Origin: Typhlomys cinereus
Lineage: Eukaryota > Chordata > Mammalia > Rodentia > Platacanthomyidae
Reading direction: 5' to 3'
Assembly (NCBI GenBank): GCA_023101885.1
Contig: JALPQD010000824.1
Coordinates: 1-64,000, forward strand
DNA: 64,000 bases
Shown: positions 1 to 11,978 of the stretch, piece by piece
Layout of the letters: each line of letters opens with the position of its first letter
Position numbering within the stretch: the first letter of the stretch is position 1
Notes under the pieces: model-generated
Databases searched by the model: none
Told to the model about the DNA's origin: nothing
The model's input: only the letters and a program-made list of their open reading frames with translations
Translations under genes and position numbers: made by a program

Positions 1-1125
1 TATGACATCACAACCGTATAATATGTTACCTGACTGTCATGTGTGCACATGCAGGATCTAAAAGAACCTGCCAACTTAGCTTGTAAGTGGGTGACTTTAT
101 TCTTCCTTCTTCTTGTGTTTTGTTTCCTGTAATACACAAGTTAAAAATAATATATAGGTTCTTTTAAAACCAAAAAAGAGGAAAGTACAGGTAGGAAAGC
201 CATAGTTTTCACATATTAATGCTATCAGTCCTAAGTTAAAATTTATCTTAATAATGAAAGATGTCAGTTATTACTATCTTAAGACTCAATAGCATATTCA
301 CTTCATTATGTGCAAAGTAAACGTACTTCAACTTTGAATTTAGTGTTTGTACACATTGTATCTCCTGCCATCCTCACTGAAAAAAAGGAAATTTAACACA
401 AAATATTTGCTACACATATTTACTCATTATGCTACATATGACAGCTTTCACAAAAATCATTCTTTTAACACTTGCATATTGAGAATATTTTTGAAAAATA
501 AATTCTTAGCAATCCATATTAGTCTAATAAGGATTTTTATATACATTGACAAACATTACTTAAAAGGAATTTGTTAGCTCTATTACATTTTCATATTACC
601 TTTACTTTTAATTTATAATAACAATGAAACTTTATGTGTTTTCATCACCCACTATCCTCGGTTCCATTCCCCTCGTCATCCCCACTACCTGTTTCTCCCC
701 GTCCAGCCCATATTCCTTCCCCTCTCCCACTCTTCCTTTTGTGAGTCCACAGGACCTCTCTGGGATGGCCTCCCACTCAGTTATAGTGTCTGGACACCCG
801 TCAGGTGGCCCTGCAAGGTGGGTAAACTGCGTAGAATACAGAGGCTTCCTCCTCTCTGCTTTGTCTACTACCATTCTCATACATTCCTCTCAGGCAGGTC
901 CATGTCTCATGGGATCCTCCCGTGATCCGTGGTCAATGTGTTGCTAGGGCAACTCCTGAGAGTCTAGTAAGAAGTACAGCACGCATTGAAATGCTTAGAG
1001 ATAGCTGCCCTATATGGCCACAGAAGTACTGTCTACATTTCTCTCCCCATCCTGCAGCTCTTAAGTCTTACTACCCCCTTTGTCAAGTTAAGAGCAACAG
1101 ATGTCACTTGACTGTTTTGAGGTCT
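1..1125. other. Intergenic, no gene recognised
   Basis: AT-rich to 620, then a pyrimidine-rich stretch to about 950 that may be an L1 3'-region remnant. No coding signature. Confidence 0.3.
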
Positions 1126-1129
1126 GAGC

Positions 1130-1480
1130 TCTGGGCAAGTTGTAGAGAGTTTGATGATTGAGTTAACCCCTAGCAACCCTGAAGGAGCTTGTCTAGCTGA
1201 TGGGGACGACCCACCTATGGGGGGTGGGATGCGGTTGCCCTGAGAATCACAGAAGGCTGGTTGAGAAGTCAGCCTCCTTCTGTACACTTGGACAGTACAT
1301 GCTGGTCTGGCAATAAGGATTGTCCATCTTCACTGTTGGTGTGTGATGGCTGGCCAGTTCTCAGCTCTGTGTTTGGTTGCACGTGCCTCCTGTCAAGCTG
1401 GACTATATATAACTGTAACGCAGTGATTTTTCTTAAGAGAATAAACTCTTGTTTCCCTTAAGCTTATTGATGGTCATTAT
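1130..1480 (+). repeat. Dispersed repeat of the GAATAAACC family
   Basis: GAAGGAGCTTGTCTAGCTGA, GTACATGCTGGTCTGGCAAT and AATAAACTCTTGTTTCCC match 33920-34305. Confidence 0.6.
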
Positions 1481-1769
1481 TCAGCACCATGCGAACTACT
1501 GCAACACCCTTCCTGTCCTCAGGTTCTCTGAGACTTGGCATAGGAGATGTTTGATGGTCCTATTAGAACGATTGGCTACAGACCTGTTTTACTTTGCACT
1601 GTTGGCCTGTTGTGGTTCTTATGCATTATTCCATGCACGTGGGCACTTCTTGTTGACGGCTTAGTGCTAATTTGACATGTGGAATAAATGATAGTTGTTT
1701 ATAATACTAACTTGCCATCAAATATTTATATTACATAGAATTTTGTTCCCTCTAGTTAGCTGATGTTCT

Positions 1770-2178
1770 TCTTATCTCAGGTATTTGGCTTGGTTTCAAC
1801 ACCCGACATGTGTTTCCAATTGCGTCTCCCCTCTTTAAGATCCTCCCCCATACTCCCTTATCCTGACTGATGTTTCTTTCCAGTTATGGATATGATTGAA
1901 TTTTCCATTTGTGATATGATTATGAAGGAGTGAATTACAATCTTCTTGTAATCTGAGAGAGCATGAGACATTTTCTTCTGTGTCTCAGATACGTTCATTT
2001 GATGTTACCAGCAATTCTAAATAATTTCATTTTTCTTGATGGCTGAATAGTATCCTGTTGTATACATGTACTATGTTTTCATTGTTCATTCATCCAGTGT
2101 TGGACATATGAGCTGATTCCATTTCTTTGCTAGGGTGAATTGTGCTTTGATAAACATGAATGTGTGAGCGGCTTTGTA
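1770..2178 (-). mobile_element. L1 3' region fragment, minus strand
   Basis: TTTTTCTTGATGGCTGAATA, CAGTGTTGGACATATGAGCT and TTGATAAACATGAATGTG are the familiar antisense L1 pattern. Confidence 0.75.
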
Positions 2179-2365
2179 ATGACCTGCACTTCTGGTCCTA
2201 GTAGGGCGGAGCCTGTGAATCCCCGGGCAGAGTAAACAAGGAGGAGGTTGAGGCGTCCATGGTGGTTCCCGAATTCGTCCTTGGTTCTCACACATACCAC
2301 GCACACACACACACACCACCCACCACCACTACAATTGAATAAATTAATATATAAAAGAATACATA
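2179..2365 (+). repeat. 5'-truncated CA-tailed SINE
   Basis: It starts inside the body (CTGCACTTCTGGTCCTAGTA), continues to GGTTCCCGAATTCG, an imperfect CA tract and CAATTGAATAAAT. It is inserted in the L1 fragment. Confidence 0.85.
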
Positions 2366-2621
2366 AATTCCTAATCCTTCCAATTAGTTTCATAATGGCA
2401 CTGAAACATTTATCTTATAATCCAGATGGATGTTGCTTTATTCAAACAAGTAATATTTAAGGTTTTATAAAACTCAAGTATACTATTTTAACAGGTGGGT
2501 TTTTTTTTAACAAGTAAAAACACCTGGTTATAAGAAAGTACTCACTGGGACTTTAAATATACTTCCCAAATGTTAAATATAAATGTTATCCCCAAACACT
2601 GTATTTGCACATGATTTTTTT

Positions 2622-2700
2622 TTACAGTGCTAGGAAACTAAATTAGGATCTCATGAATGCTTGGTGAGTGCTCTACCGTTAAGCCATAGCCCCAGCTTTA
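2622..2700 (-). repeat. ID-like SINE, minus strand
   Basis: CTCTACCGTTAAGCCATAGC followed by CCCAGC is the reverse complement of an ID head. Confidence 0.65.
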
Positions 2701-2704
2701 CACA

Positions 2705-5700
2705 TGCATTTGCCAAATTAAGTTCATACTCAAACGAAAAGCATAAAAAATGTATAAATGCCCAATTGAAAACAATGGAAAAGTTAAAATAGCCACAGGT
2801 TTTGTTTACTCAGCATGGGGAGAATTCTGAGGGTAAGACTAAGTTTTGCTCCATGTGTCTTAAATAGATGACTCCAAGTAATTTACATGTAAACAATTAG
2901 TGTGCACAGTGAAACAAGCACATTAGCAAATGATAGTTTTTATCACTGTGTATCTTTGGAGAGAACAAAGCTAACTCTAGGGGGATTGGCAAAGCTGCCT
3001 TTTGGTCCCTGTCAGTCTGTTTGTTGGATACCTTTACTCCTGTACGTGACTGTGTCACGAGTTACTTCTTTTCTCCAGACCTTGGTTGTTTAATAATGGG
3101 AAGGCAGCTGAATCTGCAGAGTCTGTGTTTCTTGTATGGTTGAAAGTCCTTGTATAGCATAGTTATTTCACTTACAGAGTTTTAGGAATAGAAAAAGCAG
3201 AGCAGAAATCCTGACTTCACACCTTTTTATATTTTTTAGAAACGTAGTTGGGAAAACCCGAGCTATTGCGGGGACACCTCACAGGGAGTTTGGGAAATCT
3301 CACGAGATTTAAAAGGAGATTGCTACAGCTGTTTTCCCATGTGGAAAGCAGGACTTGAGCCAAGAGGATCAGTCGCAGAAGATTGTCTTTTGCTTTCGTT
3401 CTTTGTTAAAACTCCCGGAAGAGATGGTCAAGCCTTCTAATACCACTATTTAGACCATTCCCGATTCCCACAAAAAGTGAAGCCCTACACTACTGCAGTA
3501 AAATACTAACCTCTTATTTTTATATTTTTTAAAGGATCAACCTTGTTTTTGAGGCTACACTGGGCTTGTTAGCCAATGGAATCGGAATGGGAACAAGTAA
3601 CCAGAGCTTTCTGGAGTGAAGGACCACCATTCACTTTCGTGCAATCTCTGACCGCACTGGTATCTCCCGGTTTCATGTTTATGGTTGCTCTGATCCTCTC
3701 CTCACCTCACAACACAGCACTTACTTCTCTTCGTGTGACTCCTCTGCCTTAGCGCAAGGAGAATCAGATGGCCTGGTTTGAATCCTCGGTCTGCCCTTTC
3801 TTTTCCCCCGGATGAGTTTCCAAACCACTGCCTATGTTCGTCTCTTCCCAGAACTAACCGCCTAAATCGCGCGCGTTTCTTTCCTTTACTTTACTTCATA
3901 AATCTTCCTTCTGCTTCTTTGAAAATTTTTTTGGACTAACACCTATTACTAACCCACAAACACCCTCCCTGGCTTCCACTCACCTACACCCTACCCCCTA
4001 CTCGGCTCGCGTCATACCATCCACACACACCACACCTCAACCCACAGCACTCACACACACTTGCTCTCACGTCTCGCTACACCACCATCGCCACCGCCTT
4101 TCAACATACCTAAATTCTCAGCTTGTTGTCCTTTGCCTCTCATGTTGTCGTCAAATGATTTGCATCAGGAGAGGGTGCGTGCTGCCCCCCCCCCACCCCC
4201 CGCGACTGTCGCCTCTGCCATCCCATCAGGTCTTGCCGATTCTATCTTGTCCATACGATGGCCCACGACCATTCCACGGAAGGCGACCATCAGTCGGGTA
4301 CACAACTCACCCCGCCTCGTGCCGTCCTCTTCCAGAAATCAAGCTGCCAACAGTTTAATATAAGTGTCTGCGGCCCCCCCACCAGAATCTACGCCTCCTC
4401 CACTAACCACTGACCTGTGTGATCCCTTCTTGCACTAGCCCCACTCTAGTGCCCAGTAATGACCTTCTCTTGTGTGTTCACACCTGGCAACCCACCCAAT
4501 TACTTCATGCTCCATTGCTTTAGATGGTGTCATTACCACAGATCCCTTCTCCAACGGTTCAGTTCTAACATTCGTTCCAACTCCTCTCACACAACAATGA
4601 TTCCTCAGCTTAAATATTCCCCAGAACCAGGAAAGGAACCTTAGGTAAGCAAGGCTAGACAAGCAAAGGGGACCATCTCTGTCTGTGTCTATCCAGGAAA
4701 AGCCCCGTAAATGCCACAGATGGGCCTTAGCTCCTCACTAGAGCAGACAACCCAAGGGAACCCTGTTGCCCACAACACGCAGACAGACAGGCATGGGTTG
4801 GGACGGAGAGAGCTGAAACGGTGAAGGAAGGAGGATGGGAGAAGGAAAGGAGAAGGGAGGGAGGGGGGATGGAGGGGGAATGAAGAACCCACTCATTGTG
4901 TTCATATAAAAGGAGAAGTCTTTTTTTAAAAGCGTGTATGGATATCCTCTTCATCGTTGGACACTCAGTGTTGTTTACGTTCAGCATCTTGTGCTGCCGT
5001 TGATCTCTGTTCGCCTCCATTCGTCCCGAGGAAGCGTCTGTGGTTAAGGCTGAGAATAGTTCTTCATCACACGTAAGCAGTTTGATGTTATGTAAACTTG
5101 GAATAGATCTTCCTGTAAAGCATAGCCTTCTCAGTCATGAGCTTTCGACCCTGTTTAGTGCTGGTGTTATTGTTTCTCTTGTGGAGAGGCCCCCTAAATC
5201 TGCTTGGCTTAGTTACCCCATAACGCCATGACACTATTGCGTCCGCCCTGACACGTCTTACCTAGAAAGCCACGTGTAGTTCATAGAGCTCCGCAGCTCT
5301 CATGATGGCCCGTTGATGTCTCTAGTCCCTCAGCGTCACACAGCACCCCTCCTAGCCTGAGCACCACCGCCAGCCAGCCAGCGGGAAGGAAGCTTCTAGC
5401 TCAGCTCTACCTTGACTCTTCTAAGTGGTTGTTTCCCAAGGTATGTGTTCTCTTCAGCACGCAAACTCTCATTAACTAGTTCAGTGGGCAACCAAGTAGA
5501 ATTACAAAGGCCTGGGGATTTGTTTGTTTGTTTGTTTGTTTGTGAGTGGGGAGCCGCCCTGCCTGACCATCCACTTCTGTGGCAATGTCCCATACCTCCT
5601 ATAGTAGTCTTAGTGACTCATTGCTTCTACGCCAGCATTATTTACAGGGCGGGAAAATCCACCTCCAGACTCTCTCTTATATGTTGTTCCTTTGTTTTTA

Positions 5701-5955
5701 ATTAGTGTTACAAGCTAGTAGGTTTCTGTGGTTTTGCATTACACCTTCTTCAGTTGCTTTTTTTCCTCATCTTCTTTTGTCCCTACTTCGTATTCTTCTT
5801 CACTTCACATTTGCTTTACATGCTACTGTCTCCGCCTGTCTCCTTAAAGCACCCCCTCTTCATTGTCCCCGTCCTGGCTTCCTGGCTTCTGCCACTCCAG
5901 CTGAAACACGCAGAGTAGCATGTCTGTGCTGCCATCTCATGTGAGAAACATGCAG
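2705..5955. other. Intergenic, no gene recognised
   Basis: Unique-looking sequence. 3900-4400 is C- and CA-rich and gives Pro-rich frames with no domain. Confidence 0.35.
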
Positions 5956-5959
5956 CTGC

Positions 5960-6190
5960 TTGTCTCTCTGGATCTGGGTAAACTCATGGTATAAATTTTC
6001 CAGTTCCCACCATTTACGCAAAGTTTACACAGTATTTTTACTTTATACTTGAATTTGATTTCATGGGGGTAGTCATCCTGACTAGGGTGAGATGGAATAT
6101 AAGTTGGTTTTAATCTGCATTTTCCTTGTGGGAATGATGTTGGATACATTTTTTAAAAGTGTTTCCACATCTTCTTTGAGAACTTTAGTC
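5960..6190 (-). mobile_element. L1 fragment, minus strand
   Basis: GGGTGAGATGGAATATAAGT, TAATCTGCATTTTCCTTGTG and GTTGGATACATTTTTTAAAA are the familiar antisense L1 pattern. Confidence 0.7.
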
Positions 6191-6329
6191 CCTTGGCATT
6201 TGTCGTAGGGAACTGAGGCCCGGAGGGGCCACAACTCTGGGAAGCTACAAGAACCTTCTGAAGTCTGCCACAGTAGTTATCAAGAAAGAAACCTGGAAAA
6301 AATAAGACAAGGAATAAGAAAGATTTTTT

Positions 6330-6628
6330 TTTCTTTTGTCTGCTTGCCTCTGTGTGTATGTGTTGTGGTTGTGTGTGTTTTGTGTGTGTGTGTGTGTCAG
6401 AAGAGAAGAGAGAGAATCTGTATATGTGGGTAAGTATATGTGGGCACTCCCAAGGGTGACATCAGGAATCATCCTGGATGTCTTCCCACTTTATTGCTGC
6501 TCTGGGCTCTGCCTTCCAGGGCTAGAATTATAGCTGCCACCATATTCCCTCAGCATTTTTATGCAGGATCTTAGGATCTTTTTGCTGTGAGGCGAAGCTT
6601 TAAACACTGAGCCATCTCCCCATGCGAG
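6330..6628 (-). repeat. CA-tailed SINE, minus strand
   Basis: GT-rich tract at 6352-6399, then on the minus strand a body with CCAGGATGATTCCTGATGTC and a head ending GGGGAGATGGCTCAGTG. Confidence 0.7.
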
Positions 6629-6629
6629 A

Positions 6630-8095
6630 ATATTTTTATAGTGAACAGGCCTGTGTCTCTAAGGTCTGCTTCCAAGCATCATCTTAATCTGACAGACATT
6701 AACTTGAACAGAGCAGTATGTTTGCCTGGGTCGTGTGGACATGACACTGATCTGTGTGCTTTTTAACTAGGCTTCCCCAGATTCGCTTGACACCAGCAGG
6801 CGCCTGAGCTGCCTATGCCTATGTGTGGTCACGTGGGTGGGCACATGGCTACCAGGGAACCTGCGATGTATCCTGTGCTTTGTTTGCAAAGGAAAAAATG
6901 AGGGTAGGAGAATCAGCAGCAGATAGATCAGAAGAAGACTCTGAAGGAATCTGTTGGAACATGCTACCACAGTTCATCTACTGAGGATTCGCAGAGAAGC
7001 TTCAGGATGAGAAAGAAACAAGCCACAAGGATAAACCACAAGAAATCAAAAACTCATTGGTTGTATCATCCTTCTCTAGCAAGTGCTCGGGCACGTGCCA
7101 GCATAGGAACCCATGAGAAGCTACATGACTTAAAAACATAGACGTAGGTCCGCAGCAGTCAGAGGATGTGCATCAGAATTAAATAGTGGGGGGGGGGAGC
7201 CCTCCATCTAGGATGGATCAGGGACGCAACGTCACCAAAAACAAAACAAAACCATCGCGTAATGTACAAAGGAGAGGCAGAGGGAGCTGAAATCTGGTTT
7301 GGAGCTTTCTTATTGGCACGGGCATGTGTGGGGAGGAGGACAAGGGGCTTGTCTTGGGGTGGATGAAAGCCCTTGGAGAATTGCCAGTTTATTTTAGCTG
7401 CAGGTGGACTGGGGGCGGCTGCAAAGATGAGAAGCTGCAGACGGGCTGGGGCGTGAAGCTGCGGGCAGGGTGGGGCCTGGAGGATCCTTGGGAGATGGAG
7501 CGGCCTTATCTAAGTCGACTGGGAGCTGTGAAGGGTCTTTGTCTGAACATGTACATGGGGGGAAGTTTGAGCCATTTTTGTGCTTAACAGCTTTAACATC
7601 TAACAATAGATTGGAGCCTCTGGTGCTGTCCCCTTTAACTTTTTTTTTAATATTTGCTGAGATGAGGGTGCAGGAGGACATCCTAACTCTGTGGTAGTAC
7701 TTGGCTTGTTAATAACAGGAACTGAGGGAATCCCTGTCTCTCCCCCTCCCCTACCTTCCACCCCACAGCTTCTGCTCCTAAGGTCCTACCCTTTTATCAC
7801 CAGATTTAACTGGTAGGTCATCTCCAATCCAGGAGACTTGACTCTTCTCTCTCCTTCCCTTCCACACCCTTATTTGCTGAGGGTTTGTTGTTTGTGCCTG
7901 AGCCCTCCTCTATGGTCACCACGCTCTCTAGCCGGGTTCCTAGTGTCTCAGCAGAGCTGTACAGAGAAGAGCTGTATCCCCCGGCCTGTCCCAGTGCACT
8001 CTTCTTCCTCCAAGGTCATTAGGGAAGGGGGACCTCAGGTTTTTTTCCACAGTGTCCTGTTTCAAATGTGTGGCAGCTTCTGTACAACAAACTTT
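6630..8095. other. Intergenic, no gene recognised
   Basis: No exon or named repeat recognised. Confidence 0.35.
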
Positions 8096-8099
8096 TAGG

Positions 8100-9220
8100 A
8101 AAACTTAAATATACTTAACTTTTTACTTAGGATAAAATAGGGTTCTGATGCTTGTGAGTAGGTGTGTGTTGAGAGAGCATTTACAGGTTGTATACTTAAA
8201 CAGATATTTATACGTATATTAGTGCAGCTGTTGTGGATGGGAGGTAGTGGGAGAGACAACTGTCGCACTGAGTTCTTGGATATCACAACCTTGACAGGAA
8301 CACTAGCTACTGTTTGCATTAGTTCTTCTTGTCCTACAACTCTTACATTCTTACCATCTCCTTTTCTGCAAGGTTCCCTGAACCTTGGGATGAGACGATG
8401 TTTTGATATCCTGAATAGCATTGAGCATTCACAGATCATTTTATTTTGTACTATGGTCACTTGTGATTCTCTGCTTTTTTCCCATTGCATATGGATCTTT
8501 CTTAGTTAGGTGCTAAGTGCTTCTTTGATAATCTTACCACTCCCTCTTCTACCCTTGAGCCTTGTGGGGGGAGGGGGGACTTAGAACATCTAAGTCCTAT
8601 GTCTTGTTCAGAGCTCACTTATTCCACAGTCACTTATTTTCTGCAGTTTGCAGCTTTGATTTTTTTGGATAAACACCTTTTGGTGCAGAAGGAAGGCTCT
8701 ATATGGAGAGCTGAGTGCTCCTCCACTCTATGGTGCACATGACAGCTGTTTTGCACATGGCAATTTGCACATAGGTGTCCCTTTATATCGTAACATCTCA
8801 CAGTGGTTGCATTCCCGCTAGAGGGCCTATGTTCTCCTCCTTCACAGATTCTTGTTCTAGTTGACAATACCAGGAATGTGGTCCCTACTAAAAAGTGGCC
8901 TTAAATGTACTGAAACTGGTCAGATGCCTTCTCGCCAGCAATGCCACTATTATACTGGCGATCGACTTTTGCCAGGGTGATGCTACTGCAGTTTTCACAG
9001 ATTGATGAGGCCTGTTGATTGCTTTTCTCTTTCATCAGCCTGCATAGTACTTTCTGGTGCTATGAAAGGTTCCAGCAAGGAGTAAGCTTCCAGACAAGCT
9101 CCAACTGGCCTTTTTGCCAATGTCCTTGGATCTGAATTTTATTTTTGTTACACATTAAAAAGAAATCATTGAAGACCTGTGTTTTTCTTTATGTTGCCAA
9201 TAAATTCAACAACCAAACAA
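8100..9220 (-). mobile_element. L1 3'-region sequence, minus strand
   Basis: TTTTGATATCCTGAATAGCA, TGGTCACTTGTGATTCTCTG and TCTTGTTCTAGTTGACAAT resemble the antisense 3' region of rodent L1. Confidence 0.6.
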
Positions 9221-9229
9221 AGTAACAAG

Positions 9230-9585
9230 GAGGTTATATTTGCTTACAAGTTTGTTACAGTTCACAGTCCAGCTTGACAGGAGAATTCATTGTAACATCT
9301 GAAACTGAGGGACTGATCCAGGACATGTCCACAGGAATCCCTGAGGATGGGGGATTTTTCTACTTGCCAGTTTTGTGAGTCTGTCAGAGTCCTCTAGGTA
9401 TGACAAACTCCTGAGCCAGCTCTCTGTACTATCCGCTTGCCCAGAGAACACTCCTCCCACCACGGGCTGGTTCCCCTCATCAACTGGACAGTCTCCCACA
9501 GGATTGCTCAGCGTATTGCCTTACTGCTAGTTCTTCACATGTGCCCAGAACTTTAATTCCTAAGTCAGCAACTGCATCTAACTAG
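9230..9585 (-). repeat. Dispersed repeat of the GAATAAACC family, minus strand
   Basis: The minus strand reads GTGGGAGACTGTCCAGTTGA and CTCTGGGCAAGCGGATAG, matching 21660-21725. Confidence 0.55.
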
Positions 9586-9589
9586 CACA

Positions 9590-10235
9590 ACCTGAAGGAA
9601 AAGCCTGTAGAAATTTATCTTTCTATTGTTTTCCTTTCTCTCACTCATCTGTTTATCATTGATAGTGGAGGGGTTTTGAAATGACTCATGCTGCCCAAAG
9701 TCAGAGCATTAGGAACCAGAAGGAGTGACAGGCCAGGGCTCTAAAGACTTGCTTTGCATGGAGCCAGGAGCCTGGTGGAGTTAGAACATTTTATTTGCTT
9801 TCAATCTGAAATGACTAAATTGCCTTCCCAAGAATACTAAGTGCTTTGTTCATCTATAATTATCAAGAGCTCATTCAAATTGCCTGTCTATGATTTTATG
9901 TAGCCCGTTGTTCAGAGTTCCCATGAACCCACCCGAACTGTAGAAGGGACAATTCTACATCAACTGGCAAAGCGAAAGTAAAGGCAAGAAGAAACAGCAA
10001 AAGAAGTGAAAGAAGGAAAGAAAAGGGGGAAAACTTTTAAAATCTCAAGAGGCCAACAGAGCTTGATTTCAGCTCAGAAACAGCAGAAGAAGATGGGGAG
10101 TCATGGGGTGGGGCTCGTCCCACCTTGTTCAGCACAGCAAGTGAAGGTGCAAGAAGTAGAAAGCAGGAGAGGTGAAGGGAGGTAGGTAAGTGTGTGTCTG
10201 AAGAAACCAGTCGCCCTTTTAATTGTTCATACTTG
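9590..10235. other. No feature recognised
   Basis: Unremarkable sequence, purine-rich near 9960-10190. Confidence 0.35.
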
Positions 10236-10239
10236 CTTT

Positions 10240-10640
10240 TTTAATTATCATTTTATTTTTCTAGTTTTACAAGCATATTGAGTAGTTATCCCTGCTTCCC
10301 TTCATCCCCCTCCCACCCATCCTTTCATCAATCCATTCCACTCCCTCCCACCTTCCTGCCTGTTTGCTTCTAGGGACCCAGGGTTTCCTCTGGCTTGTCT
10401 ATCTGGTCGAGGTTCAGGCCTCTGTGGCATACCAAGTTGCCTCCTCAGACCACCCCACTGATAGGGGCATTTCCCCTCACTCATCCAGCTTTAGTCCCCA
10501 CGGTTTCTACTGTATGTTCTTATCTCTTTTGAGTTCTTCAATAGTCTATGGGGGCAGGTCAGTATGCCAGTCATTATGCAGGTCTGGTAAGGACAAGTCT
10601 CACTGTAGCGAGTTCCTCTCATGAGACAGAAAGTCACCTG
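10240..10640 (-). mobile_element. L1 3'-region fragment, minus strand
   Basis: TTTTACAAGCATATTGAGTA through CTCATCCAGCTTTAG, matching 57345-57600. Confidence 0.5.
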
Positions 10641-11460
10641 GCATATATTCATGCACTTGTGATCAACTGTATTCCAGTGAGCAACCCCTGGGAGCAAACA
10701 GGCCTGGCTTCTAAATGATATCCACCCACTGCCCTAGGAAAGGGGATTTTCATACTGGTCTGAGTCTTTGCTCATCCTGCCTCTCAGCCTATATAAAATT
10801 TGGTGCTAAGCTTCCTGTAGAGGATGTCTGAAGCTTGTCCGCACTGCCACTTCCTCAGAGCCCTCCAATGCCATGAGCGGAGAAGACAGAAGCACCACAG
10901 ATGGTCTCCTGTCAGGAAGGAGCATGTGGCTGACTGTGAAAGTGCCCCTCTGCCTTCAGGGGGCCCCAGGATCTTCCAGCAGGGAGGAGTTCAGTACTGC
11001 AAACCCCAGGCCTGCAGAAGTGCACTTTCAGGATGGTAGAAAACCTCCACGTGCAGACACAGGTCTGAAGGTGGATCCTGTAGTTGACACTGTGGTGGTT
11101 GGTATTGTCTGCCTGACACCTAGGAGACGACTGTGTAGACTGTTCACCTCTGGCCCTGCCTGTGAGGGGCTCTGCTCTGACTGCATGAACTGATGTGTGA
11201 AGATCCAGCGGTGCCGTTCCCTGAGGAGACGGGCCAGGACTGCATAAGACGGAAGGATGAGCTGAACAAGCGAGCACGCGTTGACTCTCTGCTCTTGTGG
11301 TCGTGTGATCTGACCAGCTGCTTCACGCTCTTGCCTTCTGACTTCCCCCCAAGGGTGGAATGACTGAACCCTGGAATTGCGAGCCAATTCAACCCTTTTT
11401 CCTATAAGGTACTTGGGTCTGGTATTTAATTGCAGCAACTTGCAATGAAACTAAAATAGA
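10640..11460. repeat. Downstream flank of the intact serpin, paired with 56190-57075
   Basis: Aligns along its length with block C (AGATGGTCTCCTGTCAGGAA and ATTGCGAGCCAATTCAACCC landmarks). The right part (about 11270-11450) looks like an old rodent interspersed repeat. The 106-136 codon frames here are not supported as genes. Confidence 0.65.
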
Positions 11461-11463
11461 CTC

Positions 11464-11469
11464 TTTATT
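11464..11469 (-). terminator. Polyadenylation signal AATAAA of the serpin gene
   Basis: The minus strand reads AATAAA about 105 bases after the stop codon, giving a compact 3' UTR. The aligned position in the downstream paralogue (58048-58043) reads AATAAG. Confidence 0.7.
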
Positions 11470-11573
11470 TCTAAATTGTCAGTGCATTTACTGATAAGGC
11501 ACTTGGCTCAAAGGTACAACATAGAGACAGAGGAAGGGTAGGCAAAGGGGTAGAACACACCACAATGCTTTCC

Positions 11574-11978
11574 TCAAGGAGAGGCGACTCGGCCACAGAA
11601 CATAATCATTTTGGTCTCTTTCTCCTGGATGAATAAAAGGAAGGGGTGGTCAGCACAAAAGTAGGGTGTGTACCTTGTGGATCCAGGCAACAGGACGGCA
11701 CCAGAAGCAGCTGTGGCCTCAGTGCCCTCCTCATTGACCTCCAGAAAGGACTTGTGTACAACCTTGGACAGACACAGGCCTTCCTTGGATGAAATTCCAG
11801 AAAAGTCAGCCCTTGTCTGGTCAAAGGCGTCAGTCATGCCCAGACCGCTAAGGACTTCCCCCATGTCGTAATTCTCCTCCAGTTTAAACCGAGGGAGGTA
11901 AACGCACACCTCTTCTTCGTGCATCTTCTCCATCCTCGTCCACTCTTTCAACTTCTCGTAAGTTATTTCTTTTTCCAC
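11574..11978 (-). CDS. Serpinb6: Serpinb6-like exon 7 (reactive loop, stop)
   Basis: The exon encodes 134 codons plus TGA (11576-11574). It carries [15 protein letters not shown], the [11 protein letters not shown] strand, the reactive loop and the serpin signature. Counting from the conserved hinge Gly as P15 gives P4-P1 = Leu-Leu-Pro-Gly and P1' = Ser (P1 codon 11684-11682). Thirty-five residues follow P1, the same as in human SERPINB6, so the loop length is normal. The acceptor AG is at 11980-11979. Confidence 0.95.
   Translation of the reverse strand: MEKEITYEKLKEWTRMEKMHEEEVCVYLPRFKLEENYDMGEVLSGLGMTDAFDQTRADFSGISSKEGLCLSKVVHKSFLEVNEEGTEATAASGAVLLPGSTRYTPYFCADHPFLLFIQEKETKMIMFCGRVASP

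Noticed and set aside
3950..4400. C/CA-rich stretch as a CpG-island promoter
   Set aside because: It is rich in C and A but poor in CpG over most of its length, and no exon or splice signal adjoins it.
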